A stretch of DNA of 64,000 nucleotides from Hymenolepis diminuta (Eukaryota; Platyhelminthes; Cestoda; Cyclophyllidea; Hymenolepididae), in the NCBI GenBank assembly GCA_900708905.1, contig CAADRB010000101.1, positions 121,388 through 185,387 of the forward strand, given 5' to 3'. The first letter of the stretch is position 1; each line of letters opens with the position of its first letter. The notes under the pieces were generated by a model, which saw only the letters and a program-made list of their open reading frames with translations, made no database searches and had not been told where the DNA came from. Shown here in pieces: positions 9,316-22,900 of the stretch. Position numbers and translations under genes: made by a program.

Positions 9316-12034
9316 AAATAGTCAAATATCGTTTTGCTAAAATAAATATGTATGGACATCAAGGCTGCGTTTTACATGTGAACACTTGTATTAGTAGATC
9401 AAAGTTCGTCGAATCCTGATCGATGATTGGATATATATACTAAGCGATATGAATGGCTAAGGGAATCTTTAAAATCAACCATCTTTATACGTAATGGTTA
9501 AAGGATAGTATTTATTTTGTGCTTTATGCAAGTATGTACGATGAGCTCCCAGAAACGCAGGAACTATTAGAGCGATTGTTTTACTGACAACACAATACAC
9601 GCTACTCCATATTTATTCAGTTGTGTTGTTTTATTGTGGAAGCAACTTTTCTTTTGCACAAGGCACTTTCTGAACTCTTTCATGGTATTTATTTTTTCAA
9701 TTACATCTGATAAGTAAGAAATCACATATTCGAGCGTCAAGACAACCATTTTAGTTCGTTCTTCTCAATGACTCTTAACAATAAGAGCAGTTATTGTTAA
9801 ACTTTCTAAGTCCACCTTCACATTAGAAGTGAGTCAAGTATATAGTATTATAAAATATGCTTTCGAGCAAAACTGCTTGAAACATTCCTCGAGTCTGTTT
9901 TTCTTCGCTCTTTGTCTGCATTTATCTAATTCATGGAAGATGATAACTAATTAAAGGCTGTTAAGAATACGCCTCGGCTGTTGATGCTGGCCAGTACAAC
10001 AGATGACAAATGAGTGCTACAGTGCTGGCAGAAAAAGTTCCTACGTGAAACTTCGTCGCATAATTACAGAAGCGTAGGCTTAACTTCTGGGCGAATCTGC
10101 CTAGTGGATGACTGCTGCAAGAGATATGCGAAAAGAGGGTGGTTAAGAAATCATGCCACCTAGAATTTAAATTTGGCTATGATATGGAATAATTTAACGC
10201 GGTAGAGAAAAGGAAGTTAGAGTGCAGACAACCTGATGATTTCAGAGTCCGGATGCAGTTTGGCTTTGAATCTCGACTTACCACAAAAGCTGACATCACC
10301 TAAACCGCTTCTATCATTCCCTTTGTTTAGGCGATCTCCATGACTAAAAATTGTAAATTTTTGCTTTGCTATGAATAATAACATGCGCCAAGTAGAAGTA
10401 ATACGTCACACTAAATTATTCTTAATTCAAATACTTGGATAAGTTGTGGATTTATGGTGCAATCAAAAAGCGGGAGGTTTGTAGGAAAGAAATCACATAT
10501 CCGAATTCAGCAGCTCTGGTCTCAGTTAGTACAAATTTTTCACAATTTGTGACCCACTTGGTAACAGCTCAAAGAGCTACGCTGCGTTATCTAGAAAGGA
10601 GTCATTCTCTGATAATCTCGAACCGATTATTGTCCACGTCAGTTTCTGAATAAGTACGAATTACTATTCAGATCTTAGACTCCATACCTTAACAATACGT
10701 TGAGGATTGATGTCTAACTATCAGAAAATACAATTAGCATATTTTGAGGTTACTAGTTTGCACATGTTAATCCCCTTTACATCTAATTCTGGAAAAATTT
10801 GTTGAAATCAGAAATCCATTGATAGGATGACAAATATTAAATAAGATATTCTAAATTAACACAGATACATCAAACTGAGTACATTTTCACGACCTAAATT
10901 ACAAATAGCAAGCATCTAGAACTTCAGGATTCCTAACTTGCCCATCCCATTTTTAAAGGAATAGCTCTAAAATGATCATTGTAGTGTCAGAAGTGACACT
11001 TTAGGGCTCTCATTAGGAAAACTCATCACCAGTCATTTCAGATATATCAGTGACTCAAATGGCCCCAATTTAGCTGTACTACCTTTACAAAATGTAAATA
11101 AACTTATAATAGCCATTAGGTAACATACAACTCCACTCAATGTGTAAATTAGGCTAAACGCTAGACTTCACGTGATAATATCATTAAATAAGCCCCGCTG
11201 AATATCTTATGCCATCAATTAGTTGTAACGAAAACGCATAATTACTAATACTGAATGGTTGAAAATGATATTGCACAATCAGATGCCGCAGTAGGAAAAA
11301 AAACAAACTGCAACATAAAATTAGTATACACTTTCTGACCCTAGGTGCAATACCGATTTTACGTCAACTCCTGAATATAGGAACAAGGACAGTTAAAAAG
11401 TATGACTCAAAATATACACCCACGGAAAGCAACCACCCACCTATGATGATGCAATCACATGATAATCTCTAGAAGTCACGAAATTCTTACAACCACAATC
11501 ACAAGATGAAACAAATTGGTCTAATTTCAGTTAACTCTACTAAATATCAAAACAAGTAAGAACCAAAAAAACAGACCATTAGAGATAACGTCTATTAATC
11601 CACCAACATATTTGTTATAGCACATTAAGTAAAAAGAGAAATCCAGGAGAGGAAGAAACATTACCAAATCTAGTACTCATTCGTATAATGCATAGTCCAT
11701 ATGGGTAGCTGAAAACAAATCGGTCACCAGGAGGGGCGGTCACAAGTGATGTGAAAACTATCTTAACGTTCACTATGACTACGCCAAATACAAAACCTGA
11801 TTTTAAACTAACCAGTCACGTATATAAAAAGACGTAAGTTAAGGATACCCACTGAATACCAAATAAGAAAAGGTCATCCAGATATAATCACCTGAGTTCC
11901 AAGAACATCTGAAAATAAATCAGATGAAACAGATAAGTGTAATTTTAACAACGTGAAAAGTAAGATGAGGCAGAATGGCCACACTGAATAATAATAAATC
12001 GATGGAGGGATTCAAAGATATTTTCTGATCACAA
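9316..12034. other. Intergenic, mostly unassigned
   Basis: This is AT-rich sequence between the mariner relic and the IST1 stop codon. It holds a small zinc-finger-like relic at 10092-10163 but otherwise no recognisable gene. The last several hundred bases before 12035 probably include the IST1 3' UTR (minus strand). I found no clear minus-strand AATAAA close to the stop. Confidence 0.4.
10092..10163 (+). other. Truncated C2H2-like motif, probably a mobile-element relic
   Basis: A short frame reads CLVDDCCKRYAKRGWLRNHA and then stops. The spacing C-x4-C-x3-Y-x5-L-x2-H fits the first three ligands of a C2H2 zinc finger, but the final His is missing. No splice signals or extended ORF surround it. 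It may come from a zinc-finger-containing retroelement ORF; chance is also possible. Confidence 0.25.
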
Positions 12035-13113
12035 TTAGTTATCCCGACGCAGACTGTTGAATCGAGCCGCAAGTGCATCGAAATCATCATCATCATTAGT
12101 GGGAGGCTCAGCTGGGGGCTCGCCTTTCTTCTCATTATCGTTTTTCTTACAACTTCCTCCCTCGTCATTATTGCTTAAGCCACTAATATTAGCCTCCTTG
12201 TCTGAAGGAGAACCAACTTTTGGATAAGGTGGGGGAGCACCAGGATTGGGCATATCTACAAAAATAGAACATTCAGAACTGTCCAAATCGCTTCAAAATC
12301 AAATATAAAGACGTAAACAGGGCTGATCAACGTACCATTATAGTTGGGACCACTTTGAGGAGGAAGGGAGGGGATTCCTTTATTATAATCATCTTCAGGA
12401 TTAAGTGGAGGTGGATAGGGGGCGCCAGGACCCATAGGAGTAGGATTGAGAAAACCGTCATCGAAGAAATTGTAGTTGGGTAATTCTGGTGGCTCGCCAA
12501 GGTCAACCAGTTTGGGCTGGTTGCAGAGAAGATTTGTATCAGGAGTGAATTCAACATCATAACTTTTAGCGATCTCAACCAGGTAGGCCTCACATAAATT
12601 AGCTGGAGGTGCCTTTACATTGAGTTTCTGCATAACCTTGGGATTGACATCATGGTTAGCGTTAGACAAGCAGGCTTGACAAAACTCTTTTCCGTATTTA
12701 ACCATAAATTGATCCTTAAGAACATTCAATTCTTGGCAATCATAAGACAGACGTGGAGCGCACCAAATAAGCGTAGCAACCGCTTCTCTCAAACCAGGAT
12801 CGCACTCGCTAAATGGGAAAAAATATTGCAAAAGACCAACTTACACAGTGGATGTAATAAGACCCATACGCGTAATGAGTAGTTCACAGTATAGTTCGAT
12901 TATTTCCAAAACTTCGAGAAGATAATCCTCTCGAACAATCTGTTCAACACGAATACGTGCACGATCGATCTTTTTGTTCCTGAGATATTCAGCCAGCTCC
13001 CGACGAGCTCGAACATTAAGTTCATTTTTCTTTGAATACAGATTTTTCATTCTAACTACGCAAATGCGCAGATTCGTCTTCAGCTTGTTAACGTCAAATT
13101 TCGGAGCAAACAT
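12035..13113 (-). CDS. IST1: IST1 homologue, ESCRT-III regulator, 3 exons
   Basis: On the minus strand the exons are 13113-12845, 12808-12336 and 12255-12035, in phase (963 nt, 320 residues). The N-terminal domain (about residues 1-190) matches IST1: FAPKFDVNKLKTNLRI, then RARIRVEQIVREDYLLEVLE and AVATLIWCAPRL. IST1 folds like ESCRT-III subunits and, with CHMP1, controls VPS4 recruitment in endosomal sorting, abscission and tubule scission. A Pro-rich linker follows. The last 20 residues (DDDFDALAARFNSLRRDN) form a clear MIT-interacting motif (MIM1, D-x-D/L-x2-R-x2-L) for VPS4-type MIT domains. The first intron is only 36 nt and the second 80 nt. The ATG at 13113 is preferred because family members begin with M-[FL]-x-x-x-F. 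The frame is open to an ATG-like start at 13200, but a good acceptor (AG at 13143-13142) lies just upstream and suggests 5' UTR or intron there. Confidence 0.95.
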
Positions 13114-13141
13114 TTTGCGAAGGAATCGCAAATGGCTGTGA

Positions 13142-13150
13142 CTGAAATGA
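13142..13150 (-). promoter_or_regulatory. Possible splice acceptor upstream of the IST1 start
   Basis: On the minus strand CTCATTTCAG ends at 13142, 28 bases before the start codon. It could accept a 5' UTR exon or a trans-spliced leader. A leader AUG here would be out of frame with IST1, so the gene's own ATG would be used. Confidence 0.35.
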
Positions 13151-13200
13151 GCGGAATTTATACGACTTATATAAACTTGTTCGAAAAGAGGCAAAGCCAA

Positions 13201-13752
13201 ATTCTGTACAAATTTTAGTTATATTTCCATACTCAATATTACATATTATTTATTCTGTCTTTCATTTTGGTTTAAAATAGTACTTTATTTATGTTCATAC
13301 TAACAAAGCTCTACTGCGTAAATGAATTGATGAATAAATTAAATTTCTTTAGGCTTAGACTATTTGATGCTATAAATTTACTAGCCTTTTGTTCTCTTCT
13401 ACTTTCCCCGCGACTTAGCAAATACCGATAACATTTTCCACTATAAATCCTATAAAATCTGAACTCTTCTGGTATGCAATCGTACTTATGGACTCACTCA
13501 CTATCTCACTTTCTTAATAAAAATAGTAAAACTAGTTAATTTAATGATTTTTTATCAAGCAGAATTACTTATCTTCGATAGTGAAATCAAACATAACACG
13601 AATGGAAAATTTTCATTATCAAAAGACTGTTAAAATGAATGACTGGTACACAAAAGGATAGTTACTTGGGTTGGTTTATTGGGAAATGAAGAATAAGTAT
13701 TATATTAGGGATGGAGGGGACTTATTGTATTTGTTTTAGAGTAAATGCTCTG
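13201..13752. other. IST1 upstream flank
   Basis: AT-rich sequence upstream of IST1, presumed to contain its promoter or 5' exon. No specific promoter element can be supported. Confidence 0.3.
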
Positions 13753-14000
13753 GAGATCGAGAACAATAAGACATCATCAAAATCATCACACCCAGTTACC
13801 AGTCATCACGCGGAGATATCTACGACCAGACATGACTGAAGTCTCATAAAGAAATGGTTTTAAATAAGCCTACGTTGTTAATAAATTAAATGGGGTGGCT
13901 CTCCCAATCACTCCTGAACCGTTCTAGTGGCATGACTGATTTGATTTATCCATTCTATGCCGTCGATGATGTTCAACTTTGTACAGTGGTCACATCCATA
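13753..14000 (+). repeat. Dispersed repeat family B, copy 1
   Basis: This segment shares ordered blocks with 25.97-26.21 kb and 44.31-44.59 kb. The blocks are GGAGATCGAGAA; a GACATGACTGA..TCTCA..AAGAAATGGTTT block; TTGTTAATAAATTAAATGGGGTGGC; and GTTCTAGTGGCATGACTGATTTGA, with GTGGTCACAT near the end. A TATA-like run followed by AATAAA and then a conserved tail suggests a short LTR or miniature LTR element rather than a SINE. Target-site duplications were not identified. Confidence 0.55.
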
Positions 14001-17000
14001 ACATTACTTGCAACCGGTTGGATTTTTATTCATTCTTCGCAATGCATATTAATAAACGATTTCCTTTTTTCAAAAAAAAATTCTTCAAAATTAAATTCAA
14101 ACCATTTTTCTCTTTCTTAATGACTGTTTACTAAAATAGTTCTCCTTGTGAGAAGCAAATGCATATACCCTCGGAATATTCTTGAGATAAAAAACATTTC
14201 AGCTGTCATAAATTGCCTGAGATGAAAAGAGTTCATTCGGGATAATATAAACAATATTCGAAATAATTTTATTTGCTCGTAAATAAAATATTTCCTATTT
14301 TGAACATTGGAACATATTTTTTCTACCATTTTTAAGTTTCTTTAAGTAATAATATTGAACAATATTTATCTCTAAATGCAGCAAATGTTATGAATACATC
14401 GACACAGGTATTACCATATGCAGTTACAGTAGAGAATTTTCGTTGCTTTTGGCAAATAATAGTCTTCTAAATCATGACAGATCATCCAGGTCAATTCCAA
14501 AGTACATTATGGAATGTGTTTTTTTCATTTTTTTAAGATAATCCTCATAAAACAGTACAGCATAACCGATTCGATGACAGATATTTGAACCATTTGTGCA
14601 TTGCCTATAATCGGACATACTCGTCAATTCCGTATTTTCTATTTATGATATTTTTTATAAGCAGGGATTTTAATTTCCGTTTTGTGATTTTGGCTCAGAC
14701 TTCTCGTATACACTGAGTTTTACATTCTGTACTCATTGAAAAGTTATATTTAAGACTAAAGTTGGATAAAGATAATTAAGTTAAGAAGATAATCAGAATG
14801 ATAATAAAATTGGTCCTTCATTTGTCAGTTATAAATCATTTGTCTGACTAAAAATGATGGTTAAATTTTTCATAAAAATTCGAGTTTGGCTGGAACATAT
14901 ACCTAATGATATTACAATAATGATAGAAGCCCGATATGCGAGATTTTGAATCCACAAGCATATAATTATCGAAAAATTTGAGTGTCTTAATCGATATAAG
15001 TAGTGGTTGTAATTACAAGAGACAGAAGTCAAAAAAGTGACCGTTTTAAATCTGACTAGCTTTACTGAGCTTCAAATCACGAAATACATTTAGGGTGACT
15101 AAGCAAGGAGATACATAAACTTAGTTATTAAAGTCAGTAGTATAAAGTTGGGTAAAACAGCAAATATGTAAGTCGGATTAAAGAAATGAACGTTAACCGG
15201 GGTGCGGGAGGAAGCACAAACTTCTGGTCATCACAGAATATGTCAGGACAGGAATTCACAAGCTTGAGCAGCTGCTTATCTCTCTTACCCCTTAAAATCC
15301 TGTTTCTTGAGATATTAGAAGATGTTATGATTGATCAGAACTTAATTTAGACGTTGATGAGTGGACGCTGATTTTGATCGATATAGATTCACCTTCATAT
15401 ATATTCGAAATCACACATTGCGTAAAACATTTCAGATTAGTTCGATTATTCTTCATGACTTATATATAAATTAATAAAATATCCTACTATTATTTCAAAT
15501 AATTAAAATGGAATAAACTGAAATATATATGTACACATCATACGTTGATTTAAAGTTGACTCTCGTATTAAATTCTTATAGTCAGTAACTCTAAAATTGT
15601 GTTGACAGACAACTTATCAATAATTCGGAACCATTCGAAATTCCATGTCGGGGAACCATGACCAAGATCCATGTTGCCAAACATACATCCTTATATCCGG
15701 CAAGTATCCAGGGGGTTATCAAGTATTTGAAATGTGATAACCTTCTTCTCTTTATCTTTTCAATTACTCCTGCCTTCCACCACGTCCCTAGTTGTTTCAA
15801 GTGTCTTCCTCACGCTAAAGCTGTAAATACTCAGCTATAAACTTAACTGTTCCCTGTGTATTACTTTCATCCAACCAATTTCAACATTTCAGCCCTCACG
15901 ATTGACTCAAACAACTACCCCTTCTGACGTCTCCTACATCTAGCAGTAATGGCGTCACTAGCAGTGATACAACGACAGTACTCTGTTGTATCTGTACCTA
16001 TCTCTTTTCGCTTCCCTTCAATAGAGCTGCAGTTTATCCAATCTCTTCTTCTTATATCTCTGACAGTTCTGATTCTTCTCAATTTAAAGTCAAAACTCTT
16101 CAAAAGTACATATTCTGCTTGCAAGCATCCAGGTACCGGATTTCGCTCCTGCGTTAGCAATAGCAACAGGAAAATATGTTTTTTTCCAGTGTTTCATTTT
16201 TGTAATGAATGACAAACAATTAAATTATTTGTCTCGTATTAATCTGAATTGGAAAATTTAATTTCGTACCTGAACAATACATTTACATACTCATAAATCT
16301 TCGAGTTAACGAAAAGAATTGAATAGAAGATTAATTCGTTAATATTTTGTTGCAGCTACGGCTGATGTCAAGGCTATCACAAACAAGAGGCGTCCACAGC
16401 TCTCAAATCAGAAAGCCAAGAGTTCAGAGAAAGCCATAGTATATTGTGCAATTGGCGAAATCTGAATAATCCCGAAGGTACGAGTACAAATCACTAGTCA
16501 AACTGCTCAAACTAAGAAGTTTTTTGGAGAAACCCTCATTTTATTGCTCAAGGTTTTTAGGACCTAAATACATAGTATAACTTGGCCGAGCAGACCAGAA
16601 TGGGTCGCCCCTATTGCCAAATAAATCGGCTGTGATAACTTGTAATCGGTCGTCATGCCACCCATATTGAATTTACCTTAATCTTGTTCTTCAACTTCTG
16701 GTTGGTCATTTCAACGCATGTTGAAATTCCGAAATTTTCTGACGGGGAATGAAAGAATTCTATTTCGAATGAGCTTGATAAATTTTTAAGTCGCTCCCTA
16801 TACTGCGTCCATCTAATGTTTTTTAAACTAAATTTAGCCAGTCAATTATGTGAATGTATAGTTTTTATCACTTCAGTGAAATTTGTAGTATTATTGATTA
16901 ATTGGACTTTATCTTTTCATTCATTTGGACTGATTTAAGGCCACCTGGTCTTACAAATATAACCCTGAGTAGTCGAATTTTAACCAGAATGAGTAAAGTA

Positions 17001-19798
17001 ACATTATTAAATCGAGTCTCTTCTTGTGTAGAATGTGATATAAAGGAATGTTTTTTTCACGTGAGCATCATATCGTTGATTAATCAAAAATGGATAGTTT
17101 TCGAATGTCAAAAGAACATTGGATGGATCTTGAGTATATGGATGAATGAGTATTCACACTTCTGCAGTCTGAATTACCGTGAAATTTCTCAAAACAAAAC
17201 AGATTTGCAGGCATTTTAATACTTTCTAATTATATAGCAATTAAACAAAAAAATTAACACTCACAGCATAAGTAATAATATGTTTAACTGTGCACTCAAA
17301 TCAAGGCGTAATATCTTTAACGCTGGTTTAGAAGTTTCTGATTGTTATAATCTTATGTTCACGTATAACTCTAATAAATTTTCTTTTCAAAGAAATTCAA
17401 TGAATTTAATTAAAATAATAGTATTCCTTGTAGCACTCAGCTGTTGGTTGTGGCGGCACGACGAACTTCTATCGATCAGTCGGCTCTGAAGAAATAATGA
17501 AAAATATTTACCTTGACGATTAGTGATAAGATCCTGAGGTTTGAACTTTGAAAACTTGGATCATGTTGTAAATACTTACAGTTATTAGGTAACAAGCGGG
17601 TATCCTGAATAGGCCCTTCGATTCTCTCCTACGATTCTCCAACTGTTACTTTATTTCTTATCCGGCCCGCCATCTGTTTATACCTCATTTAAACCATTCC
17701 ACTGCTCTCTGCATTTAACGGTTCCCATATTTTCCCATGTTAAAAAACGTGACTAACATGATTAATAGCATTTTTCATTTTCTGATACATTTGATAAGTC
17801 AATAATGAGTGCATTATAAGGAAAAGATCACCTTAATGCAAGACAACTTCACTTTTATTGGGCCATGGTGATTCCCCTTGTTTAGTCCAAAAGACTCAAC
17901 AATCCCACTTAATCGAGCACACTGTCATCATCATTTATTATTATGTCTCTTAGGTTGATTCCTAGAAGATTTTGCTCAATCAAATAATTTGCTTCTGTGA
18001 TCAGTACGGATTACATCAGTTGATTATGCCAAATAGTAGGTACTTAGCTAATTGGAAAAGCATAGGTCATGCCACAAACCATACCATCGCTTCCCACCTC
18101 CACTTAACCACATTCTTACGGTAACTAACCGTACTCAAGGAATCTTTATTACTTTATCATGTCACATTTGATATTTTATCTCTCTCGGTTGTTGAAGTTG
18201 CTGGAGTCAAAGCGTATATTTTGATAAAACAATTCTACACTTCGTCCAAGATTCGCATCGAGAGGAGTCACGTCCAAACAAACAGACAAAGTTTTCCATT
18301 TCGTCTTATGATTTACCGAGGTCGTTTACTACCGGTCTGAATTATAAATTTATTCTTTAATTAGACTGTACTGTTAAAATATATTCCAATCATAGTTTTT
18401 ATTTAACATTCACGGTGGAAAGGAGGAAGCCTCATTCTTTTATAGGCTAAGAAATACAACTGAAGATGAGAATTGATATCTTTCAAAATTCAAATTGCCT
18501 TCATTTTGTAGATTTATTTTGTTTGGAAACTAGTCTTTATATTCTAAGTACATTTTTGGTTTTATCTGATCATTAGAGCATTTCTTTTCTCCACTTGTCC
18601 AGAAAATGTAATCGTTTGGGTTCTTTTATAAAATTCTAATCTCCTTACATGGATACATTTGCAGTGCTTTCATTGGTTATCTCCTAGAGGGGAAACACGT
18701 ACACAAATGCCATGAATAGGTAATTAACATGATTTGTATTAATATGCGATTACTTAAAAGCGATTCAGACAATGAAAATCTCGAATGTCTGAAGAAGCAA
18801 ATAATAGTACCGAAAAATAAATAGATTAACAGTTTTTCTATCAAGTAATATTGAAACCCGATTTACCAGATTTATTATTGATTAAATAAATGATATAGTC
18901 AACAAAACTTACCGATTTGTAAAAATTTAAATCTTGCGATTATTATTTTAGTTATTTAAAAGACAAAAGATTCATAACTCTAAGCAGCAACTGATATGAA
19001 CTTGGCTGCTACTGAAATATTTCTAGGTTTCAACTGAGGCAATAATGTAGCTACGCATCCTCAGATCCTGTATTAAAGTTAGAAAGAAACTGAAGTCTTG
19101 GGGCTCATTAACCCCGTTCGTTTAGAAGATTTGAAAGCTTTTATAACTTGGAATAAGTGAATGGATAGTTGTCATCACTGTTAGTGAGTAGACGGTTGTG
19201 GAGAGAATGCATTCCCAGGCACAACTGTGGAAAGCCAATAATCGATAAATCATTGCAACTTATGCACTTACTTCAAATGAAATTCAGCTTCCTGCAAAAA
19301 TTGAAATGAATTAATATTTCAACTGGTAAATTCTCCTTCTAATATGTCGAAAATTCCTCAACAATAGTTTGGAACTATTGTTATTGTACTTTCATACTTC
19401 TAATCTGAAGGGTAATTGTTTTTCCATTAAAATACAACAGGCTAAAAGAACAACGGTTTAAAAGGATCATTTAGAAGGCTAAATAGAGTTGATTTCTTTT
19501 ATAACAATTTGAAATAAACACTTAACTACCACCTCTAACCCATTGAATAACTTAAACTATTTGATTTTCCACAAAAGAAAATTTAACAAAATGTAATAAT
19601 TTGAAAGTTAATGGCAAAAAAATTTTCAAAATACGTTGTTAAAACTGGGATCTTTTCTTCATAGACCTGCACAACAAAGTCACGTATGTCATTCGCTATG
19701 GTATCCAATAGCAACGAAATATTTAACTCCCAAACCAGCTGTCTAACAATCTAGGGGCGAGCAGCATTTGACTTAACCATTAACTTTAATTGTTCTAG
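14001..19798. other. Long unassigned stretch
   Basis: AT-rich DNA with no recognised gene. Within it, 15600-16200 is less AT-rich and has several overlapping open frames without family similarity, followed by an exon-like segment at 16356-16465. No complete gene model could be built. The stretch may be intron of a gene whose exons I could not recognise, or intergenic. Confidence 0.35.
16356..16465 (+). other. Possible terminal exon, unassigned
   Basis: A good acceptor (ATTTTGTTGCAG ending at 16355) precedes a frame that starts after two bases. It encodes 35 residues, beginning TADVKAITNKRRPQLSNQKA, and ends in TGA at 16463-16465. Composition and codon use look more coding than the surroundings. 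No partner exon with the needed phase was found upstream, and I do not recognise the peptide. Confidence 0.2.
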
Positions 19799-19930
19799 CT
19801 TTTGGCCCTCCCTCCCTCTCGCCGCCCCTCCCCCGCCCTCCTCCACCGATTCATCTCAATGCTGGACTACCTCGCTAGTCCGCATGTCCAGATACTATCC
19901 CTTGATTTAAGCACATTACTCTTGACATTG
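19799..19930 (+). other. Possible exon, unassigned, phase 0-0
   Basis: A 132-base GC-richer island is bounded by an acceptor (TTGTTCTAG ending at 19798) and a strong donor (GTAAGA at 19931). It encodes 44 residues with no stop: a Pro/Ser/Arg start, then a helix-like tail that includes LLHRFISMLDYLASPHVQIL and LDLSTLLLTL. The frame starts at the first base, so it would also be in frame with a leader AUG. The peptide is reminiscent of an alpha-solenoid helix pair, but I do not recognise the family, and no adjoining exon could be confirmed. Confidence 0.3.
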
Positions 19931-22900
19931 GTAAGAATTATTGTAATAATACGTCATAGAGATTTTAAATCAGAATTTAATGGTCAAATACAGTCCCATT
20001 CCACAAAACACGATGAGTGGAAATTGGGAAACTTTAACCATTAAAAAAGGTAACCACGAAAAAATTTATTTACGTTTATTTTTGTCATTAGTAGCACTTT
20101 CTATTTAACTGAAGTAGACGAAATACAACCAATGGTATAGTGGAATAGGAATTCGCGTTGGAATAGATAACGAAATCCTACTAATGGTATGCGGATATCT
20201 GCAGAAAAGTGTCCTTAGGCTGTATAAAAAGAAAGAGTTGTTCAATAGTAGCTTATCATAATTTAATCATCAATTCTATGCACATAAAGATCTTCACTTT
20301 ATTTTTAGTACTTATGAAAACAAACTAATTCGTAGGTAGTATCCGAGGATAATACATATGCCAGCATAAATTCCTCTATTTGAGTGAGTGGTTATTGTCA
20401 AAATATATAAACAAAATTTCTCATTTCTCCAAATTTAATACCATGTACATATACATTCACCTGTGCCACGACATAATAACTAAACGGAAAAATTAATAGT
20501 ATTACAATTAAAATAATACATGGGCTGACTGTAAAAATGAAGAAAACGTGATGATTTTATGGGAATGGTTCTTAAAAATGTATGAAAGATGTTCAGTAGA
20601 ACATTGGGGAGGTGAAACAATATTTTCAAATGAAAAATGCATTGTCATAAAAGTGGATTTCTATTTTATAGTCATAGTCATAGTGGCTCTATACCATTTT
20701 AAATTTGATAGCATTTTCTTAAATCTTCTTTTTTTCCATCCTCTGAACTCAAACTCAACTAAATTGATTTTCCTTTCAGGCCAAGTTTCAGGCACGGAAC
20801 GCGTGATTTTGCCGTGGTCTCACCGATACATCAATGGTGCTCGTGCATTTTATGATTGCCAGTGTTGACGTATTCATCTTCTCTGACGTGAATCGGGGAT
20901 TAATGAGACTGTACTACGTCATTTCGCAAGACAAAGTGGTCATTTTCACATTCGATGACTATGCAGTTTCTGGAAAGTTTAAGTTGGACAGAGTGATGAC
21001 TAATTCAATACAACCAAAATTAATATTAAACATTTAAAAATTTTCTCCACATTTGGGGTAAATCATAGTTCATTATAGGAACTGTATAACAGTGTAAATC
21101 CAATTTTCCCGAATACAGATATCAAAAATGTTTTCTTGAAAAAGCAGCTAACTATCCATAAATTATCGAAATGCCATGATAAAGGAGAGACAGCACAAAA
21201 TTGCCTTAAAATTCTATTTCCCGAACTGAGAATAAGTTAAAAAAGGAGGGTCGTCGCGAAATTGTACATGAAGATTGTTCGCACAGAGTTGGGTTTTTGA
21301 GCTAAGTCTAAGTGCATTCTAGTGAAATAACTAGGCTCTAACCCTTTTGATGAGTAAATAGTAGCTTCTTTACTGTCTAGACAGGGATGGATACGTTGCA
21401 ACTAAATTCCTTTTGTAAACCTAAATAACTTGACAGCCGTGGCCTTCACAAAAGACCCCAAAAGAAAGCCACGTTTTTAAAGTGAAATTCTAACTTCCTT
21501 TCCATGATATCAAATCTAAAGGTCAAGCACCGACCTGGGCATGAATTTTGCTTTAACATTAGAATTACCCAAATATTTTTGTTCTTGCTCGGTATTGTTA
21601 GCTGACAAATATACATACATTTTAATAACTATGACTTTTTAAATGGAAATAAAATGGGAAGTAAATTGTGATCTCAATGATGCCGTGAATTTTGTTTTGA
21701 AGTAGAAAAATGATTGATTATGGAATATTCTGTATTTCAAAATTCAGTTTCGGGAAGTTTAAAATTAATCCATTTTTCTTAATTTCTAGCGATAGTTTTG
21801 AGTGTGGATTTATAAGTCTTTGATTTGCTACCAGTACATGATAGTTGAGACAATCACATGAAGCAAAAGTGAATGGCTTGCCAGGGTAAAAGTTAATGAA
21901 ACTGCTTAAGAAAATGCGATGCAAAAAAGATAACGTAATTTCGTGTATGAGACTAACTTACGTAACATTAAAAGGGGTTTTTTTGCTTTATTAATCAAGT
22001 CAGAACTATTTATAAAGTCAAATTATTTGAATATTGGGATATTCGGAGGTATCTAGAAAGCCGCTTCGGTTTATGGATGTAAAATTTGGGGAGCACTTAC
22101 ATGGTTCTATTTATGGAGCATTTTTACTCATACCTCATATATACTTGAAATTCTAGGTCTCCACTATCAGTAAGTCCATTTTTTGGAAAAATAGTTATCG
22201 ATCGATTTTCCTATTACGAATACGATTTGGATATAAAAGTGTATAGCTTTAAGTATTACAACTACCAAAGAGAAAGGAAGGTAAAATATGAAAAAGTTTA
22301 CCTCGAAAGGTAAAGAAAGCTCTGGAGCTTCAATTGCAATTTGAGCCTCCTTGATCTCAGCACCTTCAGGATACGTGAGAATTTCATTTTTATTGGAGAA
22401 TAGATTTCAAAACGACTGGGGACAACTGCGCTGATTTTCATGAAAGGAGATTTGAATTCTCCTGAAGCTTCATTGTCACTTAGTTCACAATTTAGTTATA
22501 ATTTGTTTGATGCCAGAAGAAAGCAAATTTCTGAGAATGCATGAGTTTAAAAAGTAAGTGATTGCATCATCCCCCCCGCACACCATCTTAGTTTTAGTCG
22601 AGGGTCTAACCGGTATAAGCTGTCTTCATGTCTTTTCCAAAGTCTATCTCCACCCCGCATCTCCAGATCCATTATTGTCGAGGGTGGAGCCTCTTAGTAA
22701 ACTGACTTGGCATCTGTTAATTTACATTTTTATTTTGCTATGGTTAAATAATTTCACTATAATTTCACCTGATCGATGAAGAACTTCCCGGCGTGGTTTG
22801 TAAGGTCTTTGATACCTGGCATTACACAACGCACATATAAATCCACAAGGGTAAGTTTGTTACAGGAATTCATCTGTTCCTTAGAGTACTGATTAATCAA

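Noticed and set aside
13114..13200. IST1 starting at the upstream in-frame start near 13200
   Set aside because: IST1 proteins begin at the M-x-x-x-F motif found at 13113, and a good splice acceptor lies between the two starts.
19799..19930. Assignment to CLEC16A because of a vague resemblance in the helix ending LDLSTLLL
   Set aside because: Too short, needs a gap, and none of the other conserved CLEC16A blocks was found on either side.
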